From an uncultured Xylophilus sp. (lineage in GTDB: Bacteria; Pseudomonadota; Gammaproteobacteria; Burkholderiales; Burkholderiaceae_C), in contig CAJYQL010000085.1 of NCBI GenBank assembly GCA_913776965.1, forward strand, positions 1-47,213: a stretch of 47,213 nucleotides of DNA, in the 5' to 3' direction. Below the pieces are notes generated by a model. The model was not told the origin of the DNA and ran no database searches. It saw only the letters and a list, made by a program, of their open reading frames with translations. The number at the start of each line of letters is the position of its first letter. The stretch's first letter is position 1. This document shows, in pieces, positions 35,586-43,563 of this stretch. The position numbers and the translations under genes are program-made.

Positions 35586-36374
35586 TCAGTGAGCGGTGCT
35601 CTCTTCTGCGCTTGAACGGAGATGGACTGCGCCGTAGAGCGCCGTCGCGGTCGAAGCGGTGTTGTCGCTGTCGGTCATCAGCGCCACGCCGACGAGCGTA
35701 CCGGGCGCCTCCTGGAAGGCCTTGCGATAGTCCGCAGCCACATCGCGCTGGTAATGGCGCCACTGGCCGAGCGTCTTGTGGCCGGACTCCACCACGATGG
35801 CCTTGATCCGGTCGGTCCGGGGATGGGCGATCACGGAGCCGACGGGCCGCTGGTTGCACCAGACGTACATCAGGGTCGCGTAGGGCATTTCCTCGCCAGT
35901 GATGGCACGCGCCAGTTCTGACAGCAAGGCGTCCTTCGCAGAGAAACGGGAGCGGTCGCCTTCGAACGCCAGGACCAGACGCGCCGGTGCATCGTCCGCT
36001 TCGCGTCGGCCCATGTCGGCATTGGTGATCAGCGCCGGCACCTGCCAGGAGAAGGACACCGTTCCCAGATCGTCGGGCCTCACCTGCACCGGAGCCCGCA
36101 GCATGCTCGCCGATCCATCCGACCGGGCGCGTACCTGGGCGGGTGCCTGCAGGGCAGCGAAATCGTATTGGGTCGGCTTTTTCCCCGGCAGCCGGTAGTG
36201 CTCCCAGAACATCGGAGTGCCGTCGACCGATGTTCCGGCGCGGTGGCGTGGGGCGTCGGCTGCAGTCGAGATCGCCGCGGAATCGGCTACTGCAGTAAGG
36301 CGCGACGCTGTGCTGCAGCCGACCAGCACAACGGACACCATCAGAAAACCCAGACCGTGCAGGATGGAGCGCAT
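35586..36374 (-). CDS. DUF3047 lipoprotein
   Basis: 262 residues from the ATG at 36372-36374. The signal peptide MRSILHGLGFLMVSVVLVGC ends in a lipobox Cys, so it should be lipid-anchored. The mature part matches DUF3047: VSFSWQVPALITNADMGRRE, ARLVLAFEGDR, LMYVWCNQRPVGSVIAHPRT, IVVESGHKTLGQWRHYQRDV, and VALMTDSDNTASTATALYG. The function of the family is unknown. A start 69 bp further upstream is open but would bury the signal peptide and overlap the porin terminator. It is convergent with yqaA, 12 bp from its stop. Confidence 0.85.
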   Translation of the reverse strand: MRSILHGLGFLMVSVVLVGCSTASRLTAVADSAAISTAADAPRHRAGTSVDGTPMFWEHYRLPGKKPTQYDFAALQAPAQVRARSDGSASMLRAPVQVRPDDLGTVSFSWQVPALITNADMGRREADDAPARLVLAFEGDRSRFSAKDALLSELARAITGEEMPYATLMYVWCNQRPVGSVIAHPRTDRIKAIVVESGHKTLGQWRHYQRDVAADYRKAFQEAPGTLVGVALMTDSDNTASTATALYGAVHLRSSAEESTAH

Positions 36375-36443
36375 GGTCACAGCATAGGACTGCACCACCG
36401 CTGCCGACAAGCGGATAAACCTCAGGAACCTCGGCTTTTCCAA

Positions 36444-36481
36444 ACAAAAAAGCCGCCGACCCGAGGCCAGCGGCTTTTGTC
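36444..36481 (-). terminator. Intrinsic terminator of the porin gene
   Basis: On the minus strand AAAAGCCGC pairs with GCGGCTTTT over 9 bp and runs into TTTTTTG; the A-tract on the other side makes it possibly two-way. It lies 36 bp past the porin stop codon. Confidence 0.85.
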
Positions 36482-36516
36482 TTTCAGATCACAGCTGGCA
36501 CACGGCCAGCCGGCGA

Positions 36517-37572
36517 TCAGAAGGAGTGGCGAACGCCGATGTCGAAACCGTTCGAGTTACGGCCCGGGGCCACGCCGGTGGCGGTCAGGCCGTCGGCAGC
36601 GACGCTACGTGCGGATGCACCCTTGTTGTTCACGCGAGCCAGGGTCGTGTAGACCTGGGTGCGCTTCGACAGGTTGTAGCCGTAGCCGATGGCGAACTTG
36701 TTGAAGTCGTTGGCGCTGTCCTTCAGGTCGTAACGAGCAACCGAAGCACGCAGCTCGCCAGCACCCAGCGGAGCGGTTGCACCGATCAGCAGGGAGTTCA
36801 GGCGGTTGTTGCCGGCAGCGCCGTTGTCGACACGCTCTTGGCCAGCGAAGACCATGGGCTTGACGACGCCGAAGTCGTAGGAAGCGCCGATGTTGGCAAC
36901 CTTCAGGTCACGGCCGAGGACGACCGGAGCCACATTGGAAGCGCCGATGGCTTGCTTCCATTGGCCGTACGAAGCGGCGACGTTGATCGGGCCGTTCTGG
37001 AAGCCGATACGGCCACCCAGGAAGTTGCCGGCCTTGTCGTTGGCAACGGTCGACAGCTGCTCGCCGAAGGCGTACTGTGCCTGACCGTAGAAGCCGCCCA
37101 GGTTCGACGGCAGGAAGTAGCCGATCGAGTTGCTGTTACGGACGGTGCCGAAGCCGAAGTTGTCGTACGTCAGAGCTTGACCGACGCCACGGGTGCCGAA
37201 CGGATCGAAGTTGGTCGAGTTCCAGAAGGTCGGGCTGTAGTCACGGCCCAGACGAACTTCACCGAAGTTGCCGGACAGGCTGACGGTGGAACGACGCTGG
37301 AAGCTCAAGCCTTGGGCCGTGCCGTTGTCGACGTTCAGAGCACCTTCCAGCCAGAAGCTGGCTGCCAGACCGCCACCCAGGTCTTCCGTACCACGGAAGC
37401 CCAGACGGCTGGCGGAGTTGCTACCGCTGGAGAGGCCCACGCGGTGACCAGCGCCGGAACCGGAAACACGGGTGACGGCGGCATCGACGATACCGAACAG
37501 GGTCACCGACGATTGAGCCATCGCGGCGCCGGAAGCAGCCAGCACAGCCAGGGCGATCAGAGATTTTTTCAT
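36517..37572 (-). CDS. OmpC-like general porin (Burkholderiales porin_4 type)
   Basis: Trimeric 16-strand outer-membrane porin for small hydrophilic solutes, 351 residues. The signal peptide MKKSLIALAVLAASGAAMAQ precedes the typical start SSVTLFGIVDAAVTRV; SRLGFRGTEDLGGGL and the terminal FDIGVRHSF (C-terminal Phe for BamA recognition) are standard. I chose the ATG at 37570-37572, with GGAG 13 nt upstream; the open frame to 37665 is leader, not signal peptide. Codon use is visibly less GC-biased than in neighbours (many GAA, GTA and ACC-type codons), as for a highly expressed gene. A strong terminator follows and a 408-bp gap precedes. Confidence 0.95.
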   Translation of the reverse strand: MKKSLIALAVLAASGAAMAQSSVTLFGIVDAAVTRVSGSGAGHRVGLSSGSNSASRLGFRGTEDLGGGLAASFWLEGALNVDNGTAQGLSFQRRSTVSLSGNFGEVRLGRDYSPTFWNSTNFDPFGTRGVGQALTYDNFGFGTVRNSNSIGYFLPSNLGGFYGQAQYAFGEQLSTVANDKAGNFLGGRIGFQNGPINVAASYGQWKQAIGASNVAPVVLGRDLKVANIGASYDFGVVKPMVFAGQERVDNGAAGNNRLNSLLIGATAPLGAGELRASVARYDLKDSANDFNKFAIGYGYNLSKRTQVYTTLARVNNKGASARSVAADGLTATGVAPGRNSNGFDIGVRHSF

Positions 37573-37980
37573 AGCGAGTTTCTCCAAGGTTAAACATAGG
37601 GCACCGGTACGAGGGGTCGAGGGCGCTGGGCGCTGTGATTCGATCCCGCCGGTTCCCCGGGCCAACCTCCGTTACGGGAAGCTGGTGGTATTGCAACAGA
37701 CGACTTGGCCTTGCGCAAAGGATTTAGCGCCCAGATCGCGAAGAAAACACGCTTCGTTGTACGACAGCAACGGAAGCTAAACTAAGCCTTCTAATCTCAC
37801 CCGTGTGTCCGTCGGACATTTCCTACGGAACGCCACAAGATCTCGTTCACGCTGGTCTCGCACATCGAAACCTGCGGGCTGGGGACAGCAAGATGCTCTG
37901 GGGAAAAGTGCTTCACTCACACGCAGCGGCTGCCTAAGCGTTAAGGTCCGTCCATCCTCGCCACAGCACTGCACACTGCC
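37573..37980. other. 408-bp porin/coq7 divergent intergenic region
   Basis: Lower GC than its surroundings and without a credible ORF. It should hold the porin promoter, its leader and the coq7 promoter. On the minus strand TTGCAA (37689-37694) and other weak boxes occur, but none has a convincing partner. Small inverted repeats are present (CGAAG...CTTCG near 37740-37757; TCCGT...ACGGA near 37807-37828). I cannot assign a regulator or RNA. Confidence 0.5.
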
Positions 37981-38598
37981 ATGGATCGCCTTCTGATTGC
38001 CGCCGACGCCGCGCTCCGCACCCTCTTCGCCACGCCGCGCCCCACCCGTCCGATGCCGGCACCATCGGCCGCCCCGGTACTGGACACCCGCCAGAAGCGG
38101 CTGTCGGGTGCCCTGATGCGCGTCAACCACGTCGGCGAGGTCTGCGCACAGGCGCTCTACACCGCTCAGGCAGCTGTGACCCGCGATCCCGCGCTGCGCG
38201 CCCATTTCGAGGAAGCGTCCCGCGAGGAAACCGACCACCTGGCCTGGACGCGCCAGCGGCTGGAGGCCCTGGGCGACCGGCCGAGCCTCCTCAATCCGCT
38301 CTGGTATGCAGGCGCTTTCGCACTGGGACTGGTGGCTGGACGGGTGGGCGGCGACCGGGTGAGCCTCGGATTCGTCGCGGAAACCGAGGATCAAGTGGCC
38401 GCACATCTGGACCGCCATCTGCAGCGCCTGCCAGTGGCGGATACCGCGTCGCGCGCGATCGTGGCGCAGATGAAGGCCGACGAGCAGGCGCATGCGGACG
38501 AAGCCCGTGCCGCAGGCGGTGCGGAACTGCCTGCGCCGGTGCGGCTGCTGATGCGGGGCGCGGCGAAGGTCATGACGACCACCGCGCATTACGTCTGA
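37981..38598 (+). CDS. coq7: Coq7, demethoxyubiquinone hydroxylase
   Basis: Di-iron monooxygenase of ubiquinone synthesis acting at the membrane, 205 residues. Ligands visible: Glu53 (NHVGEVCAQ), Glu83 and His86 (REETDHLAW), a Glu in [13 protein letters not shown], and Glu/His in [10 protein letters not shown] 40-residue N-terminal stretch, partly Pro/Ala-rich, precedes the ferritin-like fold. The ATG at 37981 is the first good start. The osmC-like gene is convergent, 24 bp away. It is the single-step enzyme found where UbiF is absent. Confidence 0.94.
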   Translation: MDRLLIAADAALRTLFATPRPTRPMPAPSAAPVLDTRQKRLSGALMRVNHVGEVCAQALYTAQAAVTRDPALRAHFEEASREETDHLAWTRQRLEALGDRPSLLNPLWYAGAFALGLVAGRVGGDRVSLGFVAETEDQVAAHLDRHLQRLPVADTASRAIVAQMKADEQAHADEARAAGGAELPAPVRLLMRGAAKVMTTTAHYV

Positions 38599-38622
38599 TC
38601 CGCCGCAGGCGCGGCGGCGCGC

Positions 38623-39075
38623 TCAGGCGACCTCGACGATGTCGAAACCGGTGGTGATCACCGCCGTCTTGCCCAGCATGATGCTGGCCGAGCAGTATTT
38701 GTCGTGGCTGAGGGCGATGGCCCGCTCGACCGCCGCCGCCGGCAGGCCCTTGCCGGTGATGGTGAACTGCATGTGGATGCGGGTGAAGACCTTGGGATCG
38801 GCTTCGGCACGGTCGCTGGAGAGATGGACCGAGCAGCCGCGCACGTCGTGGCGGCCGCGGCGCAGGATCAGCACCACGTCGTAGGCGGTGCAGCCGCCGG
38901 TGCCGGCGAGCAGCAGTTCCATCGGCCGCGGCGCCTGGTTCCGCCCGCCGTTCTCGGGCTTGGCGGCATCCGGCGCACCGTCCATCGCGACCACGTGGCC
39001 GCTGCCTGTTTCAGCGACGAACCCCATCGCGGAACGCGTTCCTGCCGCGCCCGTCCAGCTCACCGTGCATTCCAT
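38623..39075 (-). CDS. OsmC/YhfA-family protein
   Basis: 150 residues of the OsmC fold, closest by eye to E. coli YhfA. The two reactive cysteines are Cys62 (AGTGGCTAYDVV) and Cys128 (SHDKYCSASIML), so hydroperoxide reduction is possible, although YhfA-type members are poorly characterised. I chose the ATG at 39073-39075 (MECTVSWTGAAG), the family N-terminus, with GGAG about 14 nt upstream. An open frame to 39180 would overlap the promoter of the opposite-strand small RNA candidate. Confidence 0.88.
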   Translation of the reverse strand: MECTVSWTGAAGTRSAMGFVAETGSGHVVAMDGAPDAAKPENGGRNQAPRPMELLLAGTGGCTAYDVVLILRRGRHDVRGCSVHLSSDRAEADPKVFTRIHMQFTITGKGLPAAAVERAIALSHDKYCSASIMLGKTAVITTGFDIVEVA

Positions 39076-39166
39076 GATCGATCTCGCTCCAGGTGGAAGT
39101 CCAAAGCCGCAATTGTGGCTTTCTGCCCACCGCACCTCGACGCGGTCAGAAATTTCCGCAAACTTG

Positions 39167-39194
39167 TTGCATCGCAGCACGACGGCGCTATACT
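39167..39194 (+). promoter_or_regulatory. Sigma-70-type promoter of the sRNA candidate
   Basis: TTGCAT (39167-39172), 16-bp spacer, TATACT (39189-39194). Expected start of transcription is near 39201. It is one of the clearest promoter matches in this GC-rich window. Confidence 0.55.
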
Positions 39195-39200
39195 TCGATC

Positions 39201-39304
39201 CACGCAGACGACTCAGGGATTACCCGAACGTCCGCACCGTTTGTCTCCTCCACCTCCTCCTTTGGTGGATTTAGCCCCGAGCTGCAAAGCTTGGGGCTTT
39301 TTTC
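39201..39304 (+). ncRNA. Candidate small RNA with anti-Shine-Dalgarno loop
   Basis: About 105 nt from the predicted start to the end of a strong terminator, with no ATG and no credible ORF. It contains a small hairpin GGG-ATTA-CCC, a pyrimidine-rich stretch, and a 6-bp hairpin TCCACC/GGTGGA (39249-39269) whose 9-nt loop is TCCTCCTTT. CACCTCCTCCTTT differs from the 16S rRNA tail CACCTCCTTT only by an extra TCC. A terminator hairpin follows at 39273. It could be a stand-alone regulator pairing with ribosome-binding sites, or an attenuated leader of ilvA. I do not recognise a named family, and cannot exclude that one exists. Confidence 0.5.
39273..39303 (+). terminator. Intrinsic terminator between sRNA candidate and ilvA
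   Basis: AGCCCCGAGCT-GCAA-AGCTTGGGGCT, an 11-bp stem with one G-T pair and a GCAA tetraloop, followed by T6. It lies 76 bp before the ilvA start codon, so it would stop or attenuate transcription from the promoter at 39167. Confidence 0.85.
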
Positions 39305-39379
39305 TTGGGGCTGCGCCTGCAGGGGCGGCCCGTATCATCCGCGGTCCGCCGGACCCTTGGCCGGTGCCCGCCACCTGCC

Positions 39380-40972
39380 ATGACCGCACCGACCGCCCTC
39401 GCGCCCGCCGACTACCTCACCCGCATCCTGAACGCCCGCGTCTACGACGTGGCGGTCGAGTCGCCGCTGGAGCGCGCGCGCAACCTGAGTGCCCGGCTCG
39501 GCAACACGGTGCTGCTGAAGCGCGAGGACCAGCAGCCCGTCTTCAGCTTCAAGCTGCGGGGCGCCTACAACAAGATGGCGCACCTCTCGCCCGAACAGCT
39601 GGCGCGCGGCGTGATCTGCGCCTCCGCCGGCAACCATGCGCAGGGTGTGGCGATGAGCGCCCGCAAGCTCGGCACCCGCGCGGTGATCGTGATGCCGACC
39701 ACCACGCCGCAGCTCAAGATCGATGCGGTGCGGGCGCTGGGCGGCGAGGTGGTGCTGTTCGGCGACAGCTATTCCGATGCCTATGGCCACTCGCTGGCGA
39801 TCGAGCGCGCCGAAGGGCTGACCTTCGTCCACCCCTTCGACGATCCGGACGTGATCGCCGGCCAGGGCACGATCGCGATGGAGATCCTGCGCCAGGTCCA
39901 GGGCATCGGCCAGGGACCGGGCTCCGACCGGCTCGACGCGGTGTTCGTCGCGATCGGCGGCGGCGGGCTGATCTCCGGCGTGGCCAACTACATCAAGGCG
40001 GTGCGCCCGGGCGTGAAGGTGATCGGCGTGCAGATGAACGATTCCGACGCGATGCTGCAATCCGTCGCCGCGGGCGAGCGGGTCACGCTGCCGGACGTCG
40101 GGCTGTTCTCCGACGGCACCGCCGTCAAGCTGGTGGGCGCGGAGACCTTCCGCATCGCCGCCAGCGGCCTGGTGGACGGCTTCGTCACGGTGGACACCGA
40201 CGCCGTCTGCGCCGCGATCAAGGACGTGTTCGTCGACACCCGCAGCATCGTCGAACCCGCCGGCGCGCTGGCAGTAGCCGCGATCAAGCAGTACGTCGCC
40301 GAGCACGGCACGACCGGCGAGACCTACGCCGCGATCCTCTGCGGCGCCAACATGAACTTCGACCGGCTGCGCTTCGTCGCCGAGCGGGCCGAGGTGGGCG
40401 AGGAGCGCGAGGCGCTGTTCGCGGTCACCGTGCCGGAGGAGCGCGGCAGCTTCCGCCGCTTCTGCGAATCGATCGGCACGCTGCCGGGCGGTCCGCGCAA
40501 CGTGACCGAATTCAACTACCGGATGCGCGGCGAGGCCGGTGCGCAGCAGGCGCATGTGTTCGTCGGCCTGACCACCTCGGCGCGCGGCGAGTCGGCCCGC
40601 ATCGCCGCCTATTTCAGCGGGCTGGGCTTCCCGACGCTGGACCTGACGCACGACGAGATCGCCAAGGAGCACCTGCGCCACCTGGTGGGCGGGCGCATCC
40701 CGTCGCAGGAGGGCGCGCCCGAGCGGCTGCTGCGCTTCGTGTTCCCGGAGCGGCCGGGCGCGTTGCTGAAATTCCTGAGCCTGATGCAGCCGCATTGGAA
40801 CATCAGCCTGTTCCACTACCGCAACCAGGGCGCCGACTACGGCCGCATCCTGGTCGGCATGCAGGTGCCGGCGGACGAGGACGCAGCCTTCGCCGATTTC
40901 CTGGGCACGGTCGGCTATCCGTGGGTCGAGGAAACCGACAACCCGGCCTACCGGCTGTTCCTGCGCAGCTGA
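39380..40972 (+). CDS. ilvA: Threonine ammonia-lyase, biosynthetic
   Basis: IlvA deaminates threonine to 2-oxobutanoate, the first step to isoleucine. The 530-residue protein has a PLP fold-type II domain with Lys58 (FSFKLRGAYNKM), SAGNHAQGVAMSA and the phosphate loop AIGGGGLISG. Two ACT-like regulatory repeats follow (about residues 345-525), where isoleucine and valine act in family members. I chose the ATG at 39380; an earlier in-frame ATG at 39305 would begin inside the terminator tail. Repeat SB starts just after the stop, and cobS follows. Confidence 0.95.
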   Translation: MTAPTALAPADYLTRILNARVYDVAVESPLERARNLSARLGNTVLLKREDQQPVFSFKLRGAYNKMAHLSPEQLARGVICASAGNHAQGVAMSARKLGTRAVIVMPTTTPQLKIDAVRALGGEVVLFGDSYSDAYGHSLAIERAEGLTFVHPFDDPDVIAGQGTIAMEILRQVQGIGQGPGSDRLDAVFVAIGGGGLISGVANYIKAVRPGVKVIGVQMNDSDAMLQSVAAGERVTLPDVGLFSDGTAVKLVGAETFRIAASGLVDGFVTVDTDAVCAAIKDVFVDTRSIVEPAGALAVAAIKQYVAEHGTTGETYAAILCGANMNFDRLRFVAERAEVGEEREALFAVTVPEERGSFRRFCESIGTLPGGPRNVTEFNYRMRGEAGAQQAHVFVGLTTSARGESARIAAYFSGLGFPTLDLTHDEIAKEHLRHLVGGRIPSQEGAPERLLRFVFPERPGALLKFLSLMQPHWNISLFHYRNQGADYGRILVGMQVPADEDAAFADFLGTVGYPWVEETDNPAYRLFLRS

Positions 40973-40980
40973 ACATGCCC

Positions 40981-41075
40981 TACGTCCCCAGGCTGCCCGC
41001 TGCGCGATCCGCCTCCCTCACGCCGGGGACGGTACCGGTGGCCCGGCACCGCCGGTTCCGCGGCAGCCCTGAGGG
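40981..41075 (+). repeat. GC-rich repeat S, copy SB (ilvA/cobS gap)
   Basis: Blocks in order: CCCCAGGCTGCCCGCTGCGC, CCGCCTCCC, GGGGACGGTACCGGTGGCCC, GGCACCGCCGGTTCCGCGGC. Same order as SA and SC. It ends at the cobS ribosome-binding region (GAGGGAG). Confidence 0.75.
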
Positions 41076-41081
41076 AGATGC

Positions 41082-41894
41082 ATGAATTTCGTACGGCACT
41101 GGCTGCTGGCGCTGCAGTTCTTCACCCGCATACCGGTGACCGGCCGGCTGGCCGCCTGGGTCGGCTTCAGTCCGGCGATGCTGCGCGCCGCGGCGGCGCA
41201 CTTCCCCGCGATCGGATGGATCGCTGCCGCGGTCGCCTGCGGTGCTTATGCGGGTGCCGTCGCCTTGTGGGGCAACGGACCGCTGGTGCCGCTGGCCGCC
41301 GCCGTCGCCTGCACCGCGGCAACCGCCTGGCTGACCGGCGCCTTCCACGAGGACGGCTTGGCCGACGTGGCGGACGGCCTGGGCGGCAGCGCCGACCGGG
41401 AACGCGCGCTGGAGATCATGAAGGACTCGCGCATCGGCAGCTACGGCGCGCTGGCGCTGGTGCTGGCGGTGGCGGCGAAGGTGGCGCTGCTCGGCGTGCT
41501 CGGCGGCCACGGGCTGGCAGCGGTGCTGACGGCGCTGGCCGGCGCGCAGGTGGTGTCACGCTTCTGGCCGCTGCTGATCGTGCGGACGCTGCCGCATGTC
41601 GGCGATACCGCGCGGTCCAAGAGCAAGCCGCTGGCCGACCAAATCTCCGGCGGCGCACTGGTGATCGCGTTTTCATGGTGTTGTGTGCCGCTGGCGCTCG
41701 TCCTGCTTGCGCAAGGCGCTCTCTTTTTAGGAGCATCGCTGGCCGCCAGCGGCGCAGCGCTGTGGTGGATGCGCCGCGGGTTCGTCCGGCGGCTCGGCGG
41801 CTTCACCGGCGACTGCCTGGGGGCAGTGCAGCAGGTGTGCGAGATCGCCTTCTATCTGGGTGCTGCCACGGCGTTGCGCTGGAGCAACGGCTGA
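41082..41894 (+). CDS. cobS: Cobalamin synthase (adenosylcobinamide-GDP ribazoletransferase)
   Basis: CobS joins alpha-ribazole to adenosylcobinamide-GDP in the membrane. The 270-residue protein has family motifs LLALQFFTRIPV, FPAIGWIAA, and the acidic AFHEDGLADVADGLGGSADR with ERALEIMKDSRIGSYG, plus multiple TM segments. Residues about 197-218 (FSWCCVPLALVLLAQGALFLG) are encoded by a minus-strand copy of repeat R and include rare codons such as TTA, but stay hydrophobic. The ATG at 41082 has GAGGGAG just upstream, at the end of repeat SB. The stop overlaps the cobC ATG (TGATG). No cobalamin riboswitch was seen. Confidence 0.93.
   Translation: MNFVRHWLLALQFFTRIPVTGRLAAWVGFSPAMLRAAAAHFPAIGWIAAAVACGAYAGAVALWGNGPLVPLAAAVACTAATAWLTGAFHEDGLADVADGLGGSADRERALEIMKDSRIGSYGALALVLAVAAKVALLGVLGGHGLAAVLTALAGAQVVSRFWPLLIVRTLPHVGDTARSKSKPLADQISGGALVIAFSWCCVPLALVLLAQGALFLGASLAASGAALWWMRRGFVRRLGGFTGDCLGAVQQVCEIAFYLGAATALRWSNG
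41686..41734 (-). repeat. Dispersed repeat R, copy R5 (inside cobS)
   Basis: Read on the minus strand (gctcctaaaaagagagcgcc, then TTGCGCAAGCAGGACGAGCG), it aligns with copy R6: I count about 37 of 49 identical without gaps. The tail probably continues to about 41669. More diverged than R1 or R4. Confidence 0.6.
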
Positions 41895-42496
41895 TGGCGG
41901 CCGTGTGGCTGGTCCGCCATGCGGTGCCGCTGATCGCGCCCGGCACCTGCTACGGCCGGCTCGACATGCCGGCGGATGCGGTTGCTACCCGACAGGCTGC
42001 CGAGGCGCTTGCCGCCGCATTGCCGGCCGGCACCGTCGTCTGGTCGTCGCCGCGGCAGCGCTGCACGGCGCTCGCCCATGCTTTGCGATCGCTGCGCCCG
42101 GACCTGCCCTACCGGCAGGATGCCCGCCTCGCCGAAATGGACTTCGGCGACTGGGAAGGCCGCGCCTGGAACGCCCTGCCCCGCGCCGCACTCGACGCCT
42201 GGACGGCCGACTTCGCCCACGATGCGCCGGGCGGCGGCGAATCGGTCGCGGTGTTCTTGGCCCGGGTTGCGGCCGCCTGGGACGCGCTGCCGCCCGACAT
42301 GCCGGTGGCCTGGATCGCCCACGGCGGTGTGGCGCGTGCCGCCACGCTGATCGCGCAGGGCCGGCGGCATATCGCGCGGTCGGAGGACTGGCCGCACGAC
42401 GGGCCGGGCTTCGGCGCATGGGTCGTCGTGGACCGGACGACCGGCGCGGTGCTCGACGCCGCACCGACGAAGGATGCAGCCCGCATGACGGGCTGA
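41894..42496 (+). CDS. cobC: Histidine phosphatase, probable alpha-ribazole phosphatase
   Basis: 200 residues with the phosphoglycerate-mutase-like phosphatase marks: LVRHAVP (catalytic His), SSPRQRC, EMDFGDWEGRAW, and IAHGGVARA (second His). CobC dephosphorylates alpha-ribazole-5'-phosphate, the substrate of CobS. Overlap of its ATG with the cobS stop (TGATG) implies coupled translation and supports the cobalamin role over a general phosphatase. It is convergent with gspC. Confidence 0.88.
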   Translation: MAAVWLVRHAVPLIAPGTCYGRLDMPADAVATRQAAEALAAALPAGTVVWSSPRQRCTALAHALRSLRPDLPYRQDARLAEMDFGDWEGRAWNALPRAALDAWTADFAHDAPGGGESVAVFLARVAAAWDALPPDMPVAWIAHGGVARAATLIAQGRRHIARSEDWPHDGPGFGAWVVVDRTTGAVLDAAPTKDAARMTG

Positions 42497-42533
42497 ACCG
42501 GCACGGCAGCGACCGACGCGCCGCCCCAGCGGA

Positions 42534-42980
42534 TCAGCGCAGCGCCGGCATGTCGATCACCATCGCGACGCCCTCGCCGCCGTCCAGCACCGCGCGGCGC
42601 GGCGCGACGGAGCGCAGCACGACCCCCGGCGCCACCGCGCTGCCGATGCGGAACGGTTGCGCCGGCTGGCCGTCCACCGCGATCAGCGCGGTGCCGCCGC
42701 TCCACCGGCCGGCCACGACGCCCTGCAGCACGAAGCGGCTCGGCGCGGCCGCGACGACGGCGGCGGCCGGTGCCGCACCCACCCCCGGCGCGCCCAGCAG
42801 CCGGGCGATCACGGTCGGATCGGCGGCCGCGGGCGGGGCTTCGGCCACCGGCGGATAGGCGGGGCCGGCCGGCGGTGCCGCGAGCCGCAGGCCCCAGAAG
42901 GCGGTGCAGCCCAGCGCCAGCGCCCAGACGAGGGCGGTGGCGGCCGGGGGTGCCCAGCGGGCGGCGGGGGTCTGTCGCAT
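42534..42980 (-). CDS. gspC: GspC-like type II secretion inner-membrane protein
   Basis: 148 residues: short cytoplasmic N-terminus, one TM helix (ALVWALALGCTAFWGLRL, about 16-34), Pro/Ala linker, then a GspC homology-region-like domain (FVLQGVVAGRWSGGTALIAVDGQPAQPFRIG, VLRSVAPRRAVL). It links the outer-membrane secretin GspD to the inner-membrane platform. No PDZ domain is present, so it is short. It is read opposite to gspG, as in other Burkholderiales type II loci. The secretin, ATPase and GspF genes are not in the window. Confidence 0.82.
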   Translation of the reverse strand: MRQTPAARWAPPAATALVWALALGCTAFWGLRLAAPPAGPAYPPVAEAPPAAADPTVIARLLGAPGVGAAPAAAVVAAAPSRFVLQGVVAGRWSGGTALIAVDGQPAQPFRIGSAVAPGVVLRSVAPRRAVLDGGEGVAMVIDMPALR

Positions 42981-43090
42981 GCGCGGATTATCATGGAACG
43001 CTTCTGCCGTTTCGGCCGCCGCCGGCCCCGTCCTCCGGCGTCCGTTCGGCGCACCGTCGGCATCCCGCCGGCCTCCTCGCTTTCTCCGCC

Positions 43091-43543
43091 ATGCCCCTGA
43101 ACGCCCTCCGTCTCCGCGCCGCCGTCGGCCGCCGCATCGCGCGCGGCTTCACCCTGATCGAGCTGATGGTGGTGCTGGTCATCATCGGCGTGCTGGCCGC
43201 CCTGATTGTGCCCAACGTGCTCGACCGCGCCGACGACGCCCGCGTCACCGCCGCCCGCACCGATGTGAACAACGTGATGCAGGCGCTCAAGCTGTACCGC
43301 CTCGACAACCAGCGCTACCCGACCGCCGAACAGGGCCTGCAGGCGCTGGTGGTGCGCCCGACCACGCCGCCGGCGCCCGGCAACTGGAAACCCTACCTGG
43401 AGAAGCTGCCGAACGACCCGTGGGGCCGGCCGTACCAGTACCTGAACCCGGGCGTGAAGGCGGAGATCGATGTGATGTCCTTCGGCGCCGACGGCCAGTC
43501 GGGCGGCGAGGGCAAGAACGCGGACATCGGCAGCTGGCAGTAA
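43091..43543 (+). CDS. gspG: GspG, major pseudopilin of type II secretion
   Basis: 150 residues. Prepilin peptidase site RIARG^FTLIELMVVLVIIGVLAA with Gly19, Phe20 and Glu24 (the +5 Glu). The C-terminal domain has the conserved calcium-loop region (NDPWGRPYQYLNPG, FGADGQSGGEGKNADIGSW). It forms the shaft of the pseudopilus. The ATG at 43091 gives an 18-19 residue leader. First plus-strand gene of the gspGHIJKL operon; gspH follows after 23 bp. Confidence 0.95.
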   Translation: MPLNALRLRAAVGRRIARGFTLIELMVVLVIIGVLAALIVPNVLDRADDARVTAARTDVNNVMQALKLYRLDNQRYPTAEQGLQALVVRPTTPPAPGNWKPYLEKLPNDPWGRPYQYLNPGVKAEIDVMSFGADGQSGGEGKNADIGSWQ

Positions 43544-43563
43544 CGCGTCCGCCCTTCCGTCTT

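Noticed and set aside
39305-39379. ilvA start at 39305
   Set aside because: This ATG lies right after the terminator T-run and adds 25 residues not found in the family.
40973-41081. Cobalamin riboswitch before cobS
   Set aside because: The gap is filled by repeat SB and I see no B12-box; it is not a riboswitch.
42497-42533. gspC thought to be displaced by rearrangement because it is on the opposite strand
   Set aside because: A gspC-like gene divergent from gspG is usual in Burkholderiales type II loci, so orientation alone is not unusual.
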